Source: an uncultured Porphyromonas sp.
GTDB taxonomy: Bacteria > Bacteroidota > Bacteroidia > Bacteroidales > Porphyromonadaceae
Direction: 5' to 3'
NCBI GenBank assembly: GCA_946997275.1
Contig: CAMPUN010000063.1
Coordinates: 1 to 6,553, forward strand
DNA: 6,553 bases
Shown: positions 1-6,550 of the stretch, one piece after another
Layout of the letters: each line of letters opens with the position of its first letter
How positions within the stretch are numbered: position 1 is the first letter of the stretch
Translations under genes and position numbers: made by a program
Notes under the pieces: generated by a model
Databases searched by the model: none
What the model was told of the DNA's origin: nothing
Seen by the model: the letters and a program-made list of their open reading frames with translations, nothing else

Positions 1-344
1 ATCTTTTTCACCTGGACGACCCGAGCGTAAAACTCTTTGCCAGCGTCCATCAGACGTGATATGACGAGGTTGAGCTCTTGTGGCACATAGCCTATGCGGT
101 GCTCCTCGTAGTAGATGGCAATGGCGTGCTCGTCGTGTTCATTTTGTGGCTGACGTACCATACGCAGCACGGTGTCTGGCAGTAGCGTCGGGTAGAGCTC
201 CTGTACTACAGGACAGAAGGTGGTGCCAGCGACTACGATGTCTAGCAGGAAGATCTCCCGCTTGGGCAGTCCTAGTGCGTTGATACCCTCTGTGCCAATG
301 AGCGCTAGTAGCTCTGGACTGACTGGTATGATCTCATGTTTCAT
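1..344 (-). CDS. HIRAN-domain protein, 3' end cut off by window edge
   Basis: This is the first 114 codons of a gene that continues past position 1; I translated it by hand. It starts at ATG 344-342 and has no stop inside the window. The part from about residue 33 onward matches the HIRAN domain (PF08797): a V-A-G-T-T-F strand at 38-43, the R-Q-P-x-N-x-x-D segment at 64-71, an A-I-A-I strand at 74-77, and the hallmark I-G-Y-V-P-x-E-x-N at 84-92 followed by a helix ending L-M-D-A-G. HIRAN domains in eukaryotic HLTF bind 3' ends of single-stranded DNA. Bacterial stand-alone HIRAN proteins are mostly uncharacterised, so a nucleic-acid role is inference. The start overlaps the stop of the upstream J-domain gene by 4 nt (ATGA, 341-344), which implies coupled translation. 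The C-terminus is unseen, so fusion to another domain cannot be excluded. Confidence 0.85.
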   Translation of the reverse strand, partial: MKHEIIPVSPELLALIGTEGINALGLPKREIFLLDIVVAGTTFCPVVQELYPTLLPDTVLRMVRQPQNEHDEHAIAIYYEEHRIGYVPQELNLVISRLMDAGKEFYARVVQVKK

Positions 345-1162
345 AGGTCGTGTGACTTGTACTCCTCCATTAACGATATGATCGTTTGCATCTCCTGCTC
401 ACTCTCCTCTAGCTCCTTGATGACCGCTTGCAGCTCAGCTTGCCGCTCTTGTATCGCCACGGGGTTGGCCAGTAACTCTTTCTGATCAAAGGGGAAGCTC
501 TTCGATCGCTTTAGGTGCTTAGCCTCAAGGAGTCTCATCTTCTTTTGTAGCTTCTCGATCTCTACCGAGAGTGACTCCGAGTCTAGTGGTATGTCTGCCG
601 GCTGACCCTTGTTTACTAGTGCCAGTATGGCTTGTAGCTGCTGGAGGTCGCAAGCTTTGTAAGCTTTGACCGCAGCGAGAAAGAACTTCTTGTCCTCCTC
701 CGTGTAGTGCGGGTTGAGGTCTGGGTGGAGTCGCTTGACGAGAGTTTTGTAGATCTCTTTGAGCTCTTCACTCTCCTCACGGGTGAGTCGCGGGGCATCC
801 CAATAAGCTTGTGCCGCCTTGAGCTGGTCCAGCTTTCGCTCCAGGAGCCTACGATACTCGAGGCGCTGCTGCGCCATCTGCTTGTCGACCTCAACGAGGT
901 CGGGCGCTTGATCTCGATTGATGTAAGCCTGTAGGAGCGAGCGCCGCAAGCGTAGTGCCGCTATGGAAAGGCCTAGACGCAACTGGGTGTACAGCAGCTT
1001 GCCGAAGTAGTGCATGTAGAGCGCCGATAGGTGGGGCGCCTCGTGATCCGTCATATTCTGATACTGGGATACGAGCGTCGTGTAGGCAGCTGCGAGCATG
1101 TCGTACTGCTCTCGCAGCATCTGATACTCCGGGGAGCATGCTAGCTGTTCCGTGTCTGTCAT
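341..1162 (-). CDS. J-domain (DnaJ-like) coiled-coil protein
   Basis: A protein of 273 residues from ATG 1162; a TTG at 1171 would add three residues and is less likely. A J-domain-like segment lies at about residues 128-182. Its helix E-E-L-K-E-I-Y-K-T-L-V-K-R-L runs into the diagnostic H-P-D tripeptide at 146-148, followed by a loop and a helix F-F-L-A-A-V-K-A-Y. In this family HPD stimulates the ATPase of an Hsp70 (DnaK) partner. There is no Gly/Phe region and no zinc-finger cysteine repeat, so this is a type III-like J protein, not DnaJ itself. It is flanked by charged, probably coiled-coil helices (about 87-117, 197-216 and 234-267). No signal peptide or membrane segment is seen. It lies 36 nt after tatD and overlaps the HIRAN gene by ATGA. 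A co-chaperone or scaffold role is inference, and the client is unknown. Confidence 0.75.
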   Translation of the reverse strand: MTDTEQLACSPEYQMLREQYDMLAAAYTTLVSQYQNMTDHEAPHLSALYMHYFGKLLYTQLRLGLSIAALRLRRSLLQAYINRDQAPDLVEVDKQMAQQRLEYRRLLERKLDQLKAAQAYWDAPRLTREESEELKEIYKTLVKRLHPDLNPHYTEEDKKFFLAAVKAYKACDLQQLQAILALVNKGQPADIPLDSESLSVEIEKLQKKMRLLEAKHLKRSKSFPFDQKELLANPVAIQERQAELQAVIKELEESEQEMQTIISLMEEYKSHDL

Positions 1163-1198
1163 CGCATTCAATCTGATAGCGCTACTAAGGTAACGCTT

Positions 1199-1927
1199 TT
1201 AGCGCAAAAAGCCTAGCCGCTCGACTTGCTGCCAGAAAGGTGTCGCTGCCACGCGCTCTGCTAGCGCCTCGGGGGTGATGGCTAGTGCCTCGGCTAGATG
1301 GGTGTAGGTCTCCGCTAAAGCCTCCCGATGGGTAAGCTCCTGGGGCAGTTCGTCGGTTTCGACAAGCAGCGCATGCGTCTCGTAGGCTAGTCGCAAAGCA
1401 GCTGGGTCGTAGTGACGACCGAAGGAGAGCGCGAAGCCCTGGCTCAGCATCATCTGAGCTACCTCTCCCCTAGCCCGAAAGCCATGTAGCGCCATCGGAG
1501 GGAGCTGGTCAAACTCTTGCGCCAGCTCTCTACGTATCTCAATCGTTTCGCTCCAAGCACGCACCGTGTGTAGGAGGATGGGACGATGGAGCTGACAGGC
1601 TAAGCGCATTTGCGCCTCTAGCCAGGCTCGTTGCCCTGCGAGAGAAGCGTTGCTCCGCACCTTGTCAATGCCACACTCGCCGACAGCGACGATCTTCGGG
1701 ACGGTCGCTAGGAGGCTTCGCATCTGATCGATGAGATCTGACAAACGCTCCGCTAGGGGCAGAGACCAGGGGTGAAGACCTATCGAATAGAGCTGTTCCT
1801 CCCCGATCGTGACACCACCGCTCCACTCCTCGTAGGTGAGCGAGCGAATGGCTGGACCGTTCACCTCGTGGCTATGTGTGTGACAGTCTAGAAGCTCTCG
1901 GTGGCTGTGGTTTCGCTCGTTGCTCAT
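1199..1927 (-). CDS. tatD: TatD family metal-dependent hydrolase / DNase
   Basis: A 242-residue protein of the TatD amidohydrolase superfamily (TIM barrel; PF01026), somewhat shorter than the usual 255-265. The metal-ligand set can be read in order: D-C-H-T-H at 14-18 (H16, H18), G-L-H-P-W at 50-54, A-V-G-E-C-G-I-D at 81-88 (E84), L-L-H-T at 118-121 (H120), A-L-H-G-F at 146-150 (H148) and V-E-T-D-E at 189-193 (D192). All expected ligands are present, so an active enzyme is likely. Characterised members are Mg-dependent 3'-5' exonucleases or DNases linked to DNA repair and turnover; the substrate here is inferred from the family only. The ATG overlaps the stop of the upstream rnpA-yidD ORF (ATGA, 1924-1927). 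It is cytoplasmic, with no signal peptide. Barrel strand and loop segments after D192 are short, which accounts for the reduced length. Confidence 0.9.
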   Translation of the reverse strand: MSNERNHSHRELLDCHTHSHEVNGPAIRSLTYEEWSGGVTIGEEQLYSIGLHPWSLPLAERLSDLIDQMRSLLATVPKIVAVGECGIDKVRSNASLAGQRAWLEAQMRLACQLHRPILLHTVRAWSETIEIRRELAQEFDQLPPMALHGFRARGEVAQMMLSQGFALSFGRHYDPAALRLAYETHALLVETDELPQELTHREALAETYTHLAEALAITPEALAERVAATPFWQQVERLGFLR

Positions 1928-2691
1928 CGTCGTGGTGGCACGGGGTCGTAACCCACATGTCGATTGAAGGGGTTACATCGTAAGAGTCTCCAGATGATTA
2001 GCCAGGACCCCTTGAGTGCGCCATGCACTCGTAGCGCCTCCAGTGCGTACTGCGAACAGGTGGGTGTGAAGCGACAACTGGGCGGAAGCAAGGGCGAGAT
2101 GCAAGCGCGATAAAACTTGACGGGGTAGCTTAGCAAGCGGACCGCCAGTGAGGGCTGTTGCGGGTCAGCTTGATTAGCCTGACCTGCTTGCTCAGAAGGA
2201 GCTTTCGTCGTCTGCTCTGGACGATCGGGCGAAGCTTTCGCCACTGAGAACGTCGAGCTTGACTTGTCTATCTCCTTGACGATACGAGCTATAGCTTGCT
2301 CTACCGCTTGCTCTAGCTCAGGGTAGGTCGGCATCGTCTTAGCGACAGACTGAAGCGCTAGTCGCACGGTGCAGTGATGCTGGGTGGCAGCTTGCCAGAG
2401 CGGAGTCTTGTGGAGACGATAAGCTGAGCGGGTCATGCGCTTGATCCGGTTACGATCGACGGCATGCTTGAAGCGCCGCTTGGCAACCGAAGTCATGACA
2501 GCGACCTGCGCCTGTTCACTAGGGGAGTGCGAGGCGATAGGCTCGACGAGCCATACGACACGAATGGGATAAGAGACGAATGAGCGCCCTCGATCATGCA
2601 GACGCTCTATCTCCTCACGCAGATAGAGTCGCTCACCTTTGGGTAGACGTTGGTTCTGGAGGGAGCGAGGGGAGCCTTCCTCCGTAGTCAT
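1924..2691 (-). CDS. rnpA-yidD: RNase P protein component fused to YidD membrane-insertion factor
   Basis: One uninterrupted 255-residue ORF carries two proteins that are normally separate. Residues about 15-142 are RnpA (PF00825), the basic protein subunit of RNase P that helps the RNA subunit remove tRNA 5' leaders. The signature is [15 protein letters not shown] at 71-85, including the R-N-R motif at 80-82. Residues about 181-255 are YidD (PF01809): [18 protein letters not shown] at 199-216, a helix with H-G at 223-224, R-L-L-R-C-N-P at 235-241 and a terminal G-Y-D-P-V-P. YidD helps membrane protein insertion at the inner membrane. The linker (about 143-180) is rich in Ala, Gln, Pro and Ser. 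There is no Met after residue 120, but an in-frame GTG at residue 150 (2244-2242) could in principle start YidD separately. The ORF overlaps both hemD (ATGA 2688-2691) and tatD. Confidence 0.92.
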   Translation of the reverse strand: MTTEEGSPRSLQNQRLPKGERLYLREEIERLHDRGRSFVSYPIRVVWLVEPIASHSPSEQAQVAVMTSVAKRRFKHAVDRNRIKRMTRSAYRLHKTPLWQAATQHHCTVRLALQSVAKTMPTYPELEQAVEQAIARIVKEIDKSSSTFSVAKASPDRPEQTTKAPSEQAGQANQADPQQPSLAVRLLSYPVKFYRACISPLLPPSCRFTPTCSQYALEALRVHGALKGSWLIIWRLLRCNPFNRHVGYDPVPPRR

Positions 2692-3437
2692 CCCTCCTGC
2701 TCGGCAAGGAAGTTGCTCAGCAACTCAGGCATCGGCGGATCCTGACGACTGCCCGTAGACTTGATGTCCACTCTGAGCCCTAGTTCCTCGGCCCTTTGCG
2801 CAGTCTTGGGTCCGACGGTAGCGATGATTATATCCTCTTGCTTGAAGTCGGGGACATTCTCAAAGAGTGAGGTGATCCCGACGGGGCTAAAGAAGATGAT
2901 CATATCGTAAGACAGTGGCTTCTCAAGCTCCAACTCACGAGGTATGGTGCGATACATGACCGACTTGGTATAGTCTATGCCGCCCTCTGTGAGTAGGTCG
3001 GAGAGCTTGGCACTGTGCTCCTCAGCGACGGGGAGGAGATACTTCTCGCTCTTGTGCTTGGTAATGACCTTGACCAGATCCTCGGTACGTCCTGTCGGTG
3101 AGAAGAAGACTTTGCGCTTACGGTAGTTGACAAACTTCTGCAGGTATGGAGCGGACATCTCGGAGCTGCAGTAATACTTCATCGTATCTGGGATCGAGAT
3201 GCGCATCTCTTTCATCAGCGTGAAGAAGTGCAGGATAGCAGTACGAGAGGTAAAGATGATGGCTGTGTAGTCCAACGGATTGATGCGCTGCTGGCGAAAC
3301 TCTTTCGCTGCAACCGTCTCGACACGAATGAACTGCTTGTAGTCAAGCTCCACTTGATACTTCTCAGCAACTTCGGTGTATGGATTGGCCATCAGTGGGG
3401 CGGGCTGAGAAATAAGTATTTTCTTAATCCGTGACAT
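2688..3437 (-). CDS. hemD: Uroporphyrinogen-III synthase family protein
   Basis: A 249-residue protein from ATG 3437. An in-frame TTG at 3449 and a GTG at 3443 would lengthen it, but the ATG gives the compact start [12 protein letters not shown]. It matches the HEM4 family (PF02602) in its two-lobed layout: I-I-F-T-S-R-T-A-I at about 60-68, [11 protein letters not shown] at 182-192 and I-A-T-V-G-P-K-T-A at 205-213. HemD cyclises hydroxymethylbilane to uroporphyrinogen III. Conservation is low across this family, so the fold is secure but catalysis is not. No other tetrapyrrole gene is nearby, and many Porphyromonas-type bacteria depend on external haem, so another role is possible. The ATG follows the DUF4271 stop by 40 nt with no obvious Shine-Dalgarno or promoter box, and the 3' end overlaps rnpA-yidD by 4 nt. 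Confidence 0.82.
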   Translation of the reverse strand: MSRIKKILISQPAPLMANPYTEVAEKYQVELDYKQFIRVETVAAKEFRQQRINPLDYTAIIFTSRTAILHFFTLMKEMRISIPDTMKYYCSSEMSAPYLQKFVNYRKRKVFFSPTGRTEDLVKVITKHKSEKYLLPVAEEHSAKLSDLLTEGGIDYTKSVMYRTIPRELELEKPLSYDMIIFFSPVGITSLFENVPDFKQEDIIIATVGPKTAQRAEELGLRVDIKSTGSRQDPPMPELLSNFLAEQEG

Positions 3438-3477
3438 ACTCACAGGCAAGGGTGCTAATGGTATACGATAGATTCTT

Positions 3478-4176
3478 TTATAGGATCAGCATTCCAAAGC
3501 CTACGAGATAGGCTAGAGGAGCCACTTCCTGGCTGCAAAGGTACAAAGAAATAAGCAAAGGAGTCACTCCCGCCTCCCCCAGCCATCGAGCTGTGGGCAG
3601 AATGATCGCAAGGCGCCAAAGAAGGATTACGGCGACTGTGAGCCAAAGTGCGACGCCCTGCCAGACGCCCGCCAGTAGTAGCAAAGAGCTGATGTAGAGG
3701 GGCAGGGGCCATAGCCACTCCAAGATGCTGTAGTGACGTACCCAGTGTAGGTAAAAGGCGGAGTCGAGATAGATCCCCGCCAGCAAGCGGTTGACACCTA
3801 GATAAAGCCCGCTCAGGATCAGACTACCGAGAGCTAGAGCACCGACCTGCGAGAGGGTCGTCCAGAGATCGCCTGTGAGGAATCCACCATAGTAGCGCAA
3901 GAGCAGATAACCTGTCACGCCGACCAGCAGATGCCGCTGCAACCCGCCCAGGAGTGCGTAGGTGCCGACAGAGACCCGGTGTACTAAGCTGCGAAAGAAG
4001 ATGTGTCCTCTATTATATAGTAGCGCATCTACCGAGCGAGACATAAGGGAGCCGACCCACATCTGCATGAGCGCTGGGAGCAAGAGCAGCATGAAGAGTA
4101 GCAGTAAGATGATATCCTCAGCTCCCCGATCTGCCCCAAAAGGGGTCAACGACCACAACCCGACCGAGCTATCCAT
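3478..4176 (-). CDS. DUF4271 polytopic membrane protein
   Basis: A very hydrophobic 232-residue protein with about six predicted membrane spans by eye (roughly 22-41, 73-93, 108-128, 152-171, 174-193 and 205-230). The length, the basic N-R-G-H-I-F-F-R segment after the first span, and the C-terminal L-Y-L-C-S-Q-E-V-A-P-L pattern agree with DUF4271 (PF14093). This is a Bacteroidota family usually found just before the HemD-like gene, as here. Its function is unknown. The fixed neighbourhood suggests a link to the envelope or to the HemD-like partner, but that is inference. The gene starts at ATG 4176, 14 nt after the coaE stop. No signal peptide separate from the first membrane helix is seen. 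Confidence 0.78.
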   Translation of the reverse strand: MDSSVGLWSLTPFGADRGAEDIILLLLFMLLLLPALMQMWVGSLMSRSVDALLYNRGHIFFRSLVHRVSVGTYALLGGLQRHLLVGVTGYLLLRYYGGFLTGDLWTTLSQVGALALGSLILSGLYLGVNRLLAGIYLDSAFYLHWVRHYSILEWLWPLPLYISSLLLLAGVWQGVALWLTVAVILLWRLAIILPTARWLGEAGVTPLLISLYLCSQEVAPLAYLVGFGMLIL

Positions 4177-4190
4177 ACACGCAAGACGAT

Positions 4191-4868
4191 CTACAGAGTG
4201 GCTAGATGAGCGAGCAACTGTGCTACCTGCCCCTCCAGCTCCTGCACGCCATCATTCTCGATCTGATAAAGCGGTAGCTCTGGATGCGCCTGCTGAAGGG
4301 TGGCAAAGGAGTAGTTCGTCTGGCGATTGATCCGTGCTTGTACCTGCTCGAGCGAAGCGCCGTCACGTTCCCGGACACGAGCCACACGTACCGCCTCAGG
4401 AGCTGTCACGACGACCACAGCGTCGCAAAGATGATAAAAGCCGGACTGCCATAGGATGGCACTCTCTAGGACGACCCACCCCTTGGGGGCTTGTTGCTCC
4501 CTAGTCCAAGCCTTTAGCTGGTCAGACACATAGGGGTGAATGATCTGCTCTAGATCATGCAATAAGGAGCGCCCCTCATCAGACGGAGCGAAAACTTTGC
4601 GAGCGATCTCATCGTAGCGAGGCTTTCCCTCCGCATCGTAGACCTCTGCGCCTAGCAGCGCAATGACCTGCTGACGCACCTGCTCACTATCGGTGTAAGC
4701 CCTCCGCGCCACCGCATCACTGTCCATAAGGGGTAGCCCAGACTGAACTAGCTTTTGCCCGACGAAACTTTTACCCGCACCAATTCCCCCTGTCAGTCCT
4801 AAGATACGAGGGGGGATTGGTGTGAGCAATTGTTTTTCACTCATGATTTGGTAGCCACTACGGCTCAC
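4191..4868 (-). CDS. coaE: Dephospho-CoA kinase
   Basis: CoaE (PF01121) phosphorylates the ribose 3' hydroxyl of dephospho-CoA with ATP, the last step of coenzyme A synthesis in the cytoplasm. The P-loop is clear: G-L-T-G-G-I-G-A-G-K-S at 24-34 (numbered from the GTG start), followed by M-D-S-D-A-V-A-R at 48-55, where D51 fits the conserved substrate-site aspartate. The segment E-Q-I-I-H-P-Y-V and the later R-V-R-E-R-D and R-I-N-R-Q lid-type arginine region fit the family. The length of 225 residues is slightly above the usual ~200. Two starts are possible: GTG at 4868, which overlaps the upstream stop as GTGA in the style of other junctions here, or ATG at 4844, which gives 217 residues. Both leave the P-loop intact, and neither has a Shine-Dalgarno sequence. 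The gene ends with TAG, 14 nt before the DUF4271 start. Confidence 0.95.
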   Translation of the reverse strand: MSRSGYQIMSEKQLLTPIPPRILGLTGGIGAGKSFVGQKLVQSGLPLMDSDAVARRAYTDSEQVRQQVIALLGAEVYDAEGKPRYDEIARKVFAPSDEGRSLLHDLEQIIHPYVSDQLKAWTREQQAPKGWVVLESAILWQSGFYHLCDAVVVVTAPEAVRVARVRERDGASLEQVQARINRQTNYSFATLQQAHPELPLYQIENDGVQELEGQVAQLLAHLATL

Positions 4869-5878
4869 GGCTCGGCAGTCTCTAGGATATACTGCACCGC
4901 CTTGGGGGCTACGGTAGCACGCGCCACCCAGTCGGGTAGGCCCTCGACTCTTGCGGGGAGCATCTCGGGGCGCTTCTCCCCATTCTGCTCAGCTTCTGAG
5001 ATCTGACTCAGATCCACCACCACCGAGACCTTGTCTCCGATAGGCTTATTGTAGTCCGATATCGGCATCGTCAAGGTCAGAGAGACACGCGCTGGAAGGA
5101 GCTTGGCGACAAAGCCAGTTGGCGTGTTCAGAGCTACAACTGGTAGTTCGATACGTCTCTCCGTAAGCTCGACGACAGAGATCTGTAGCTGCACACTGTC
5201 GGGAGAGCTATGCACGTTGGGGATCTCTTCAAGAGACACCCGCACCGTTTTGTCTTGCGACAAGTTCTTGTAGAGCAGCTCTTTGGTGCGCACTTCGCTA
5301 ATTCCCTCGAGCGCCTCACGGCTACCATACAGCTCGACCGTGGTCGGAGTCATCGTGAGCGGGAGGACCATATAGCCATCCTTGGCAGAGGCCGACACGC
5401 GATTGATGACTGGCACCTCTTTTCTCTGGAGAGGAAATGCGCGTAGCGAGATCTGATTGGGGTAGATCTCACGAATCTGCACGGCGCTCCCGAGGCTCTC
5501 ACGCACCTTCTGTGTCAAGACCGCATTGCTAAAGAGGACACGCCCGCCCTGGGGTATCCGCTGAGGCATCGATAGCTTGATCGGTGTCACCCCTTTCATC
5601 CAGCGAAAGAGAAGCTGCGAGCCTTTTGCCGAGACGCTAACGTCCAGCATAGCCGGCTGCTCGCCCTCTAGGCCGATCGCCTTCGGCATCTCCTCGTATA
5701 CGATGGGGATGTGGACGATCGAAGTCGTGCCACGGGAGAGCGTCTGCATAAACCATAGGGCGGTCGCTAGGAGTACCCACACAGCGATCGCCAGCAGTCG
5801 TTTCAAGCCAGGGATACGCTGCTTACGCACCACAGGTTCTCCACCTGGGCGAAGCTTAGGGGTCAGATTGAGTCGCAC
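4865..5878 (-). CDS. YbbR-like (CdaR-type) membrane-anchored protein
   Basis: A 337-residue protein with a basic N-terminus, one membrane span at about 28-46, and a long extracytoplasmic part of beta-rich repeats that fits YbbR-like domains (PF07949). Repeating patterns of the type L-P-V-x-x-x-x-x-x-x-G-(F/Y)-x-V can be seen, e.g. K-E-V-P-V-I-N-R-V-S-A-S-A-K-D-G-Y near 153-169 and I-E-L-P-V-V-A-L-N-T-P-T-G-F near 244-257. In Firmicutes, YbbR/CdaR regulates the diadenylate cyclase CdaA. No cyclase gene is in this window, so that role cannot be assumed. In Bacteroidota this gene commonly sits between yajC and coaE, as here. The start must be GTG 5878: a tandem TAG TAG lies nine codons upstream in the same frame, and the first in-frame ATG is already inside the membrane span. 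It overlaps coaE by GTGA if the GTG start of coaE is used. Confidence 0.82.
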   Translation of the reverse strand: MRLNLTPKLRPGGEPVVRKQRIPGLKRLLAIAVWVLLATALWFMQTLSRGTTSIVHIPIVYEEMPKAIGLEGEQPAMLDVSVSAKGSQLLFRWMKGVTPIKLSMPQRIPQGGRVLFSNAVLTQKVRESLGSAVQIREIYPNQISLRAFPLQRKEVPVINRVSASAKDGYMVLPLTMTPTTVELYGSREALEGISEVRTKELLYKNLSQDKTVRVSLEEIPNVHSSPDSVQLQISVVELTERRIELPVVALNTPTGFVAKLLPARVSLTLTMPISDYNKPIGDKVSVVVDLSQISEAEQNGEKRPEMLPARVEGLPDWVARATVAPKAVQYILETAEP

Positions 5879-5908
5879 CGCTCTCGTCTTAGCCGTTTGG
5901 GGAGTCTA

Positions 5909-6217
5909 CTAGCGTGCGTTAGGATCCGTGCCGATCGGATATACGGAACTCTTGGCGATCTCTATGCAGACATCCCTTGCTATCTCCACCTCGAAGGTCT
6001 GCTCATTCACCTTACGGACCACGCCATGCACACCGCCAGCGGTTATGACAGAGTCGCCCACAGCGATTGCATCACGCTGCTGCTGCAGTTTCTTCTGTCG
6101 CTTGCTCTGAGGACGAATGAAGAAGAGCCAGAAGATCAAGATGATGACTACAAAGAATACGAGCGAAGTCCATGCAGGGGCTCCCTGCTGTGCTGCCTGT
6201 AGAAGGAATATATTCAT
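5909..6217 (-). CDS. yajC: Preprotein translocase accessory subunit YajC
   Basis: A 102-residue small membrane protein of the YajC family (PF02699). It has a short N-terminus rich in Ala and Gln, one membrane helix at about 15-34, then the family signature F-F-I-R-P-Q at 32-37 and a basic stretch K-R-Q-K-K, followed by a soluble domain with G-D-S-V-I-T-A-G-G-V-H-G-V-V. The length is typical. YajC associates with SecDF and SecYEG at the inner membrane. It starts at ATG 6217 and ends in two consecutive TAG codons (5911-5906). It appears to be the first gene of the operon, with a Bacteroidota-type promoter box about 35 nt upstream. YidD, another insertion-related factor, is encoded downstream in the same run of genes. 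Confidence 0.95.
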   Translation of the reverse strand: MNIFLLQAAQQGAPAWTSLVFFVVIILIFWLFFIRPQSKRQKKLQQQRDAIAVGDSVITAGGVHGVVRKVNEQTFEVEIARDVCIEIAKSSVYPIGTDPNAR

Positions 6218-6251
6218 AGGTATCTATAGTTGATGAATTCAATTACTTCTG

Positions 6252-6259
6252 CAAACTTA
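6252..6259 (-). promoter_or_regulatory. Bacteroidota-type promoter -7 box for yajC operon
   Basis: On the minus strand the sequence TAAGTTTG is an exact match to the Bacteroidota -7 consensus TAnnTTTG. It lies directly after the T-run of a terminator-like hairpin and about 35 nt before the yajC ATG, leaving a leader of roughly 25-30 nt. The matching -33 TTTG/TTG element is weak: no good copy is seen 19-21 nt upstream. It is the best candidate start point for the whole gene run. Confidence 0.5.
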
Positions 6260-6260
6260 C

Positions 6261-6285
6261 AAAAAACCGACCGCATAGCGCAGTC
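6261..6285 (-). terminator. Intrinsic-terminator-like hairpin upstream of yajC promoter
   Basis: Read on the minus strand, GACTGC and GCGGTC form a 6-bp stem (one G-T pair) around loop GCTAT, followed by GG and six T residues. It would end leftward transcription from the right-hand side just before the yajC promoter, insulating the operon or forming the 3' end of a small RNA. Confidence 0.5.
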
Positions 6286-6353
6286 TTGCCCCTCCTCTCC
6301 GTCAATTCCGCAGATCTCACGAGTGACGATGTTGCGGCGTTGAGTCTATAGAA

Positions 6354-6382
6354 GCCTCTTGCATCTAGCAAGGGGCTTTTTT
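6354..6382 (+). terminator. Intrinsic-terminator-like hairpin facing right
   Basis: On the plus strand GCCTCTTGC (6354-6362) pairs with GCAAGGGGC (6368-6376) across loop ATCTA, a 9-bp stem with one T-G pair, followed directly by six T residues (6377-6382). It would stop rightward transcription. No plus-strand gene lies upstream, so it may end an antisense or small transcript, or be one arm of a bidirectional structure. Confidence 0.55.
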
Positions 6383-6414
6383 CATTTAAAGTCATCGGAG
6401 GAAACGAGTAACGG

Positions 6415-6537
6415 TTGTAGGGACGCACGGCTCGTGCGTCCGTTGTGTCAAAGGTTACGGTGTCCGTTGTATTAACGACAGTGGGTTACACGTCCCATTT
6501 TAACGGGGACGGACGCACAGATCGTGCGTCCCTACAA
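6415..6537. repeat. Palindromic repeat element with 15-bp terminal inverted repeats
   Basis: The 15-mer TTGTAGGGACGCACG at 6415-6429 recurs as a perfect inverse at 6523-6537. Each end is itself a hairpin: GGACGCACG/CGTGCGTCC with a 3-nt loop (6421-6441), and GGACGCAC/GTGCGTCC with a 5-nt loop (6511-6531). A third small inverted repeat CGTCCC/GGGACG lies at 6491-6511. There is no ORF inside. The layout fits a REP/BIME-like or MITE-like intergenic repeat. That class is inferred, since other copies cannot be seen in this window. No target-site duplication was recognised. Confidence 0.7.
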
Positions 6538-6550
6538 AGGGCTACACGTC
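6483..6550. repeat. Short direct repeat GGGYTACACGTC
   Basis: GGGTTACACGTC at 6483-6494 is repeated as GGGCTACACGTC at 6539-6550, one base different and 56 nt apart. Together with the second copy of GTCCGTTGT (6438-6446 and 6462-6470), this suggests the palindromic element is built of repeated units and continues beyond the right edge. Confidence 0.5.

Larger units (their letters stand above)
6261..6382 (-). ncRNA. Candidate structured small RNA / hairpin-rich intergenic element
   Basis: Three hairpins are packed into about 120 nt. On the minus strand, from 5': a 9-bp stem (6376-6368 with 6362-6354, loop of 5), then a stem built of 5+3+3 bp with a 4-nt loop (6337-6308), then the terminator stem with a T-run (6285-6261). 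The middle stem pairs CCGCA with TGCGG, then ATC with GAT, then TCA with TGA. Each hairpin is visible in the bases. That the segment is transcribed is inference. No exact TAnnTTTG promoter was found at its right side, and because the other end carries a plus-strand terminator-like structure, the strand is uncertain. A 61-codon minus-strand ORF (6243-6428) overlaps it but looks non-coding. Confidence 0.35.

Noticed and set aside
80..283. Plus-strand 67-codon ORF.
   Set aside because: It lies entirely opposite the HIRAN coding region, whose motifs are clear.
3962..4330. Plus-strand ORF of 122 codons.
   Set aside because: It spans the junction of coaE and the DUF4271 gene on the opposite strand, both well supported, and its composition shows no domain.
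5879..5911. YajC and the YbbR-like protein are in the same frame, raising the idea of read-through to a fusion.
   Set aside because: Two consecutive TAG codons separate them and a GTG start is available nine codons later. Same frame occurs by chance one time in three.
5577..6202. Two plus-strand ORFs of 111 and 101 codons (5577-5912 and 5897-6202).
   Set aside because: They are antisense shadows of the YbbR-like gene and yajC, with no recognisable motif or promoter.
6243..6428. Minus-strand 61-codon ORF upstream of yajC.
   Set aside because: It runs through two or three stable hairpins, a terminator T-run and the candidate promoter, and matches no domain I recognise. It is better explained as a chance frame over a structured non-coding element, though it is mentioned in the ncRNA entry.
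6415..6537. Possible CRISPR array.
   Set aside because: There are only two palindromic cores in inverted orientation, with no regular direct repeats and spacers and no cas gene.
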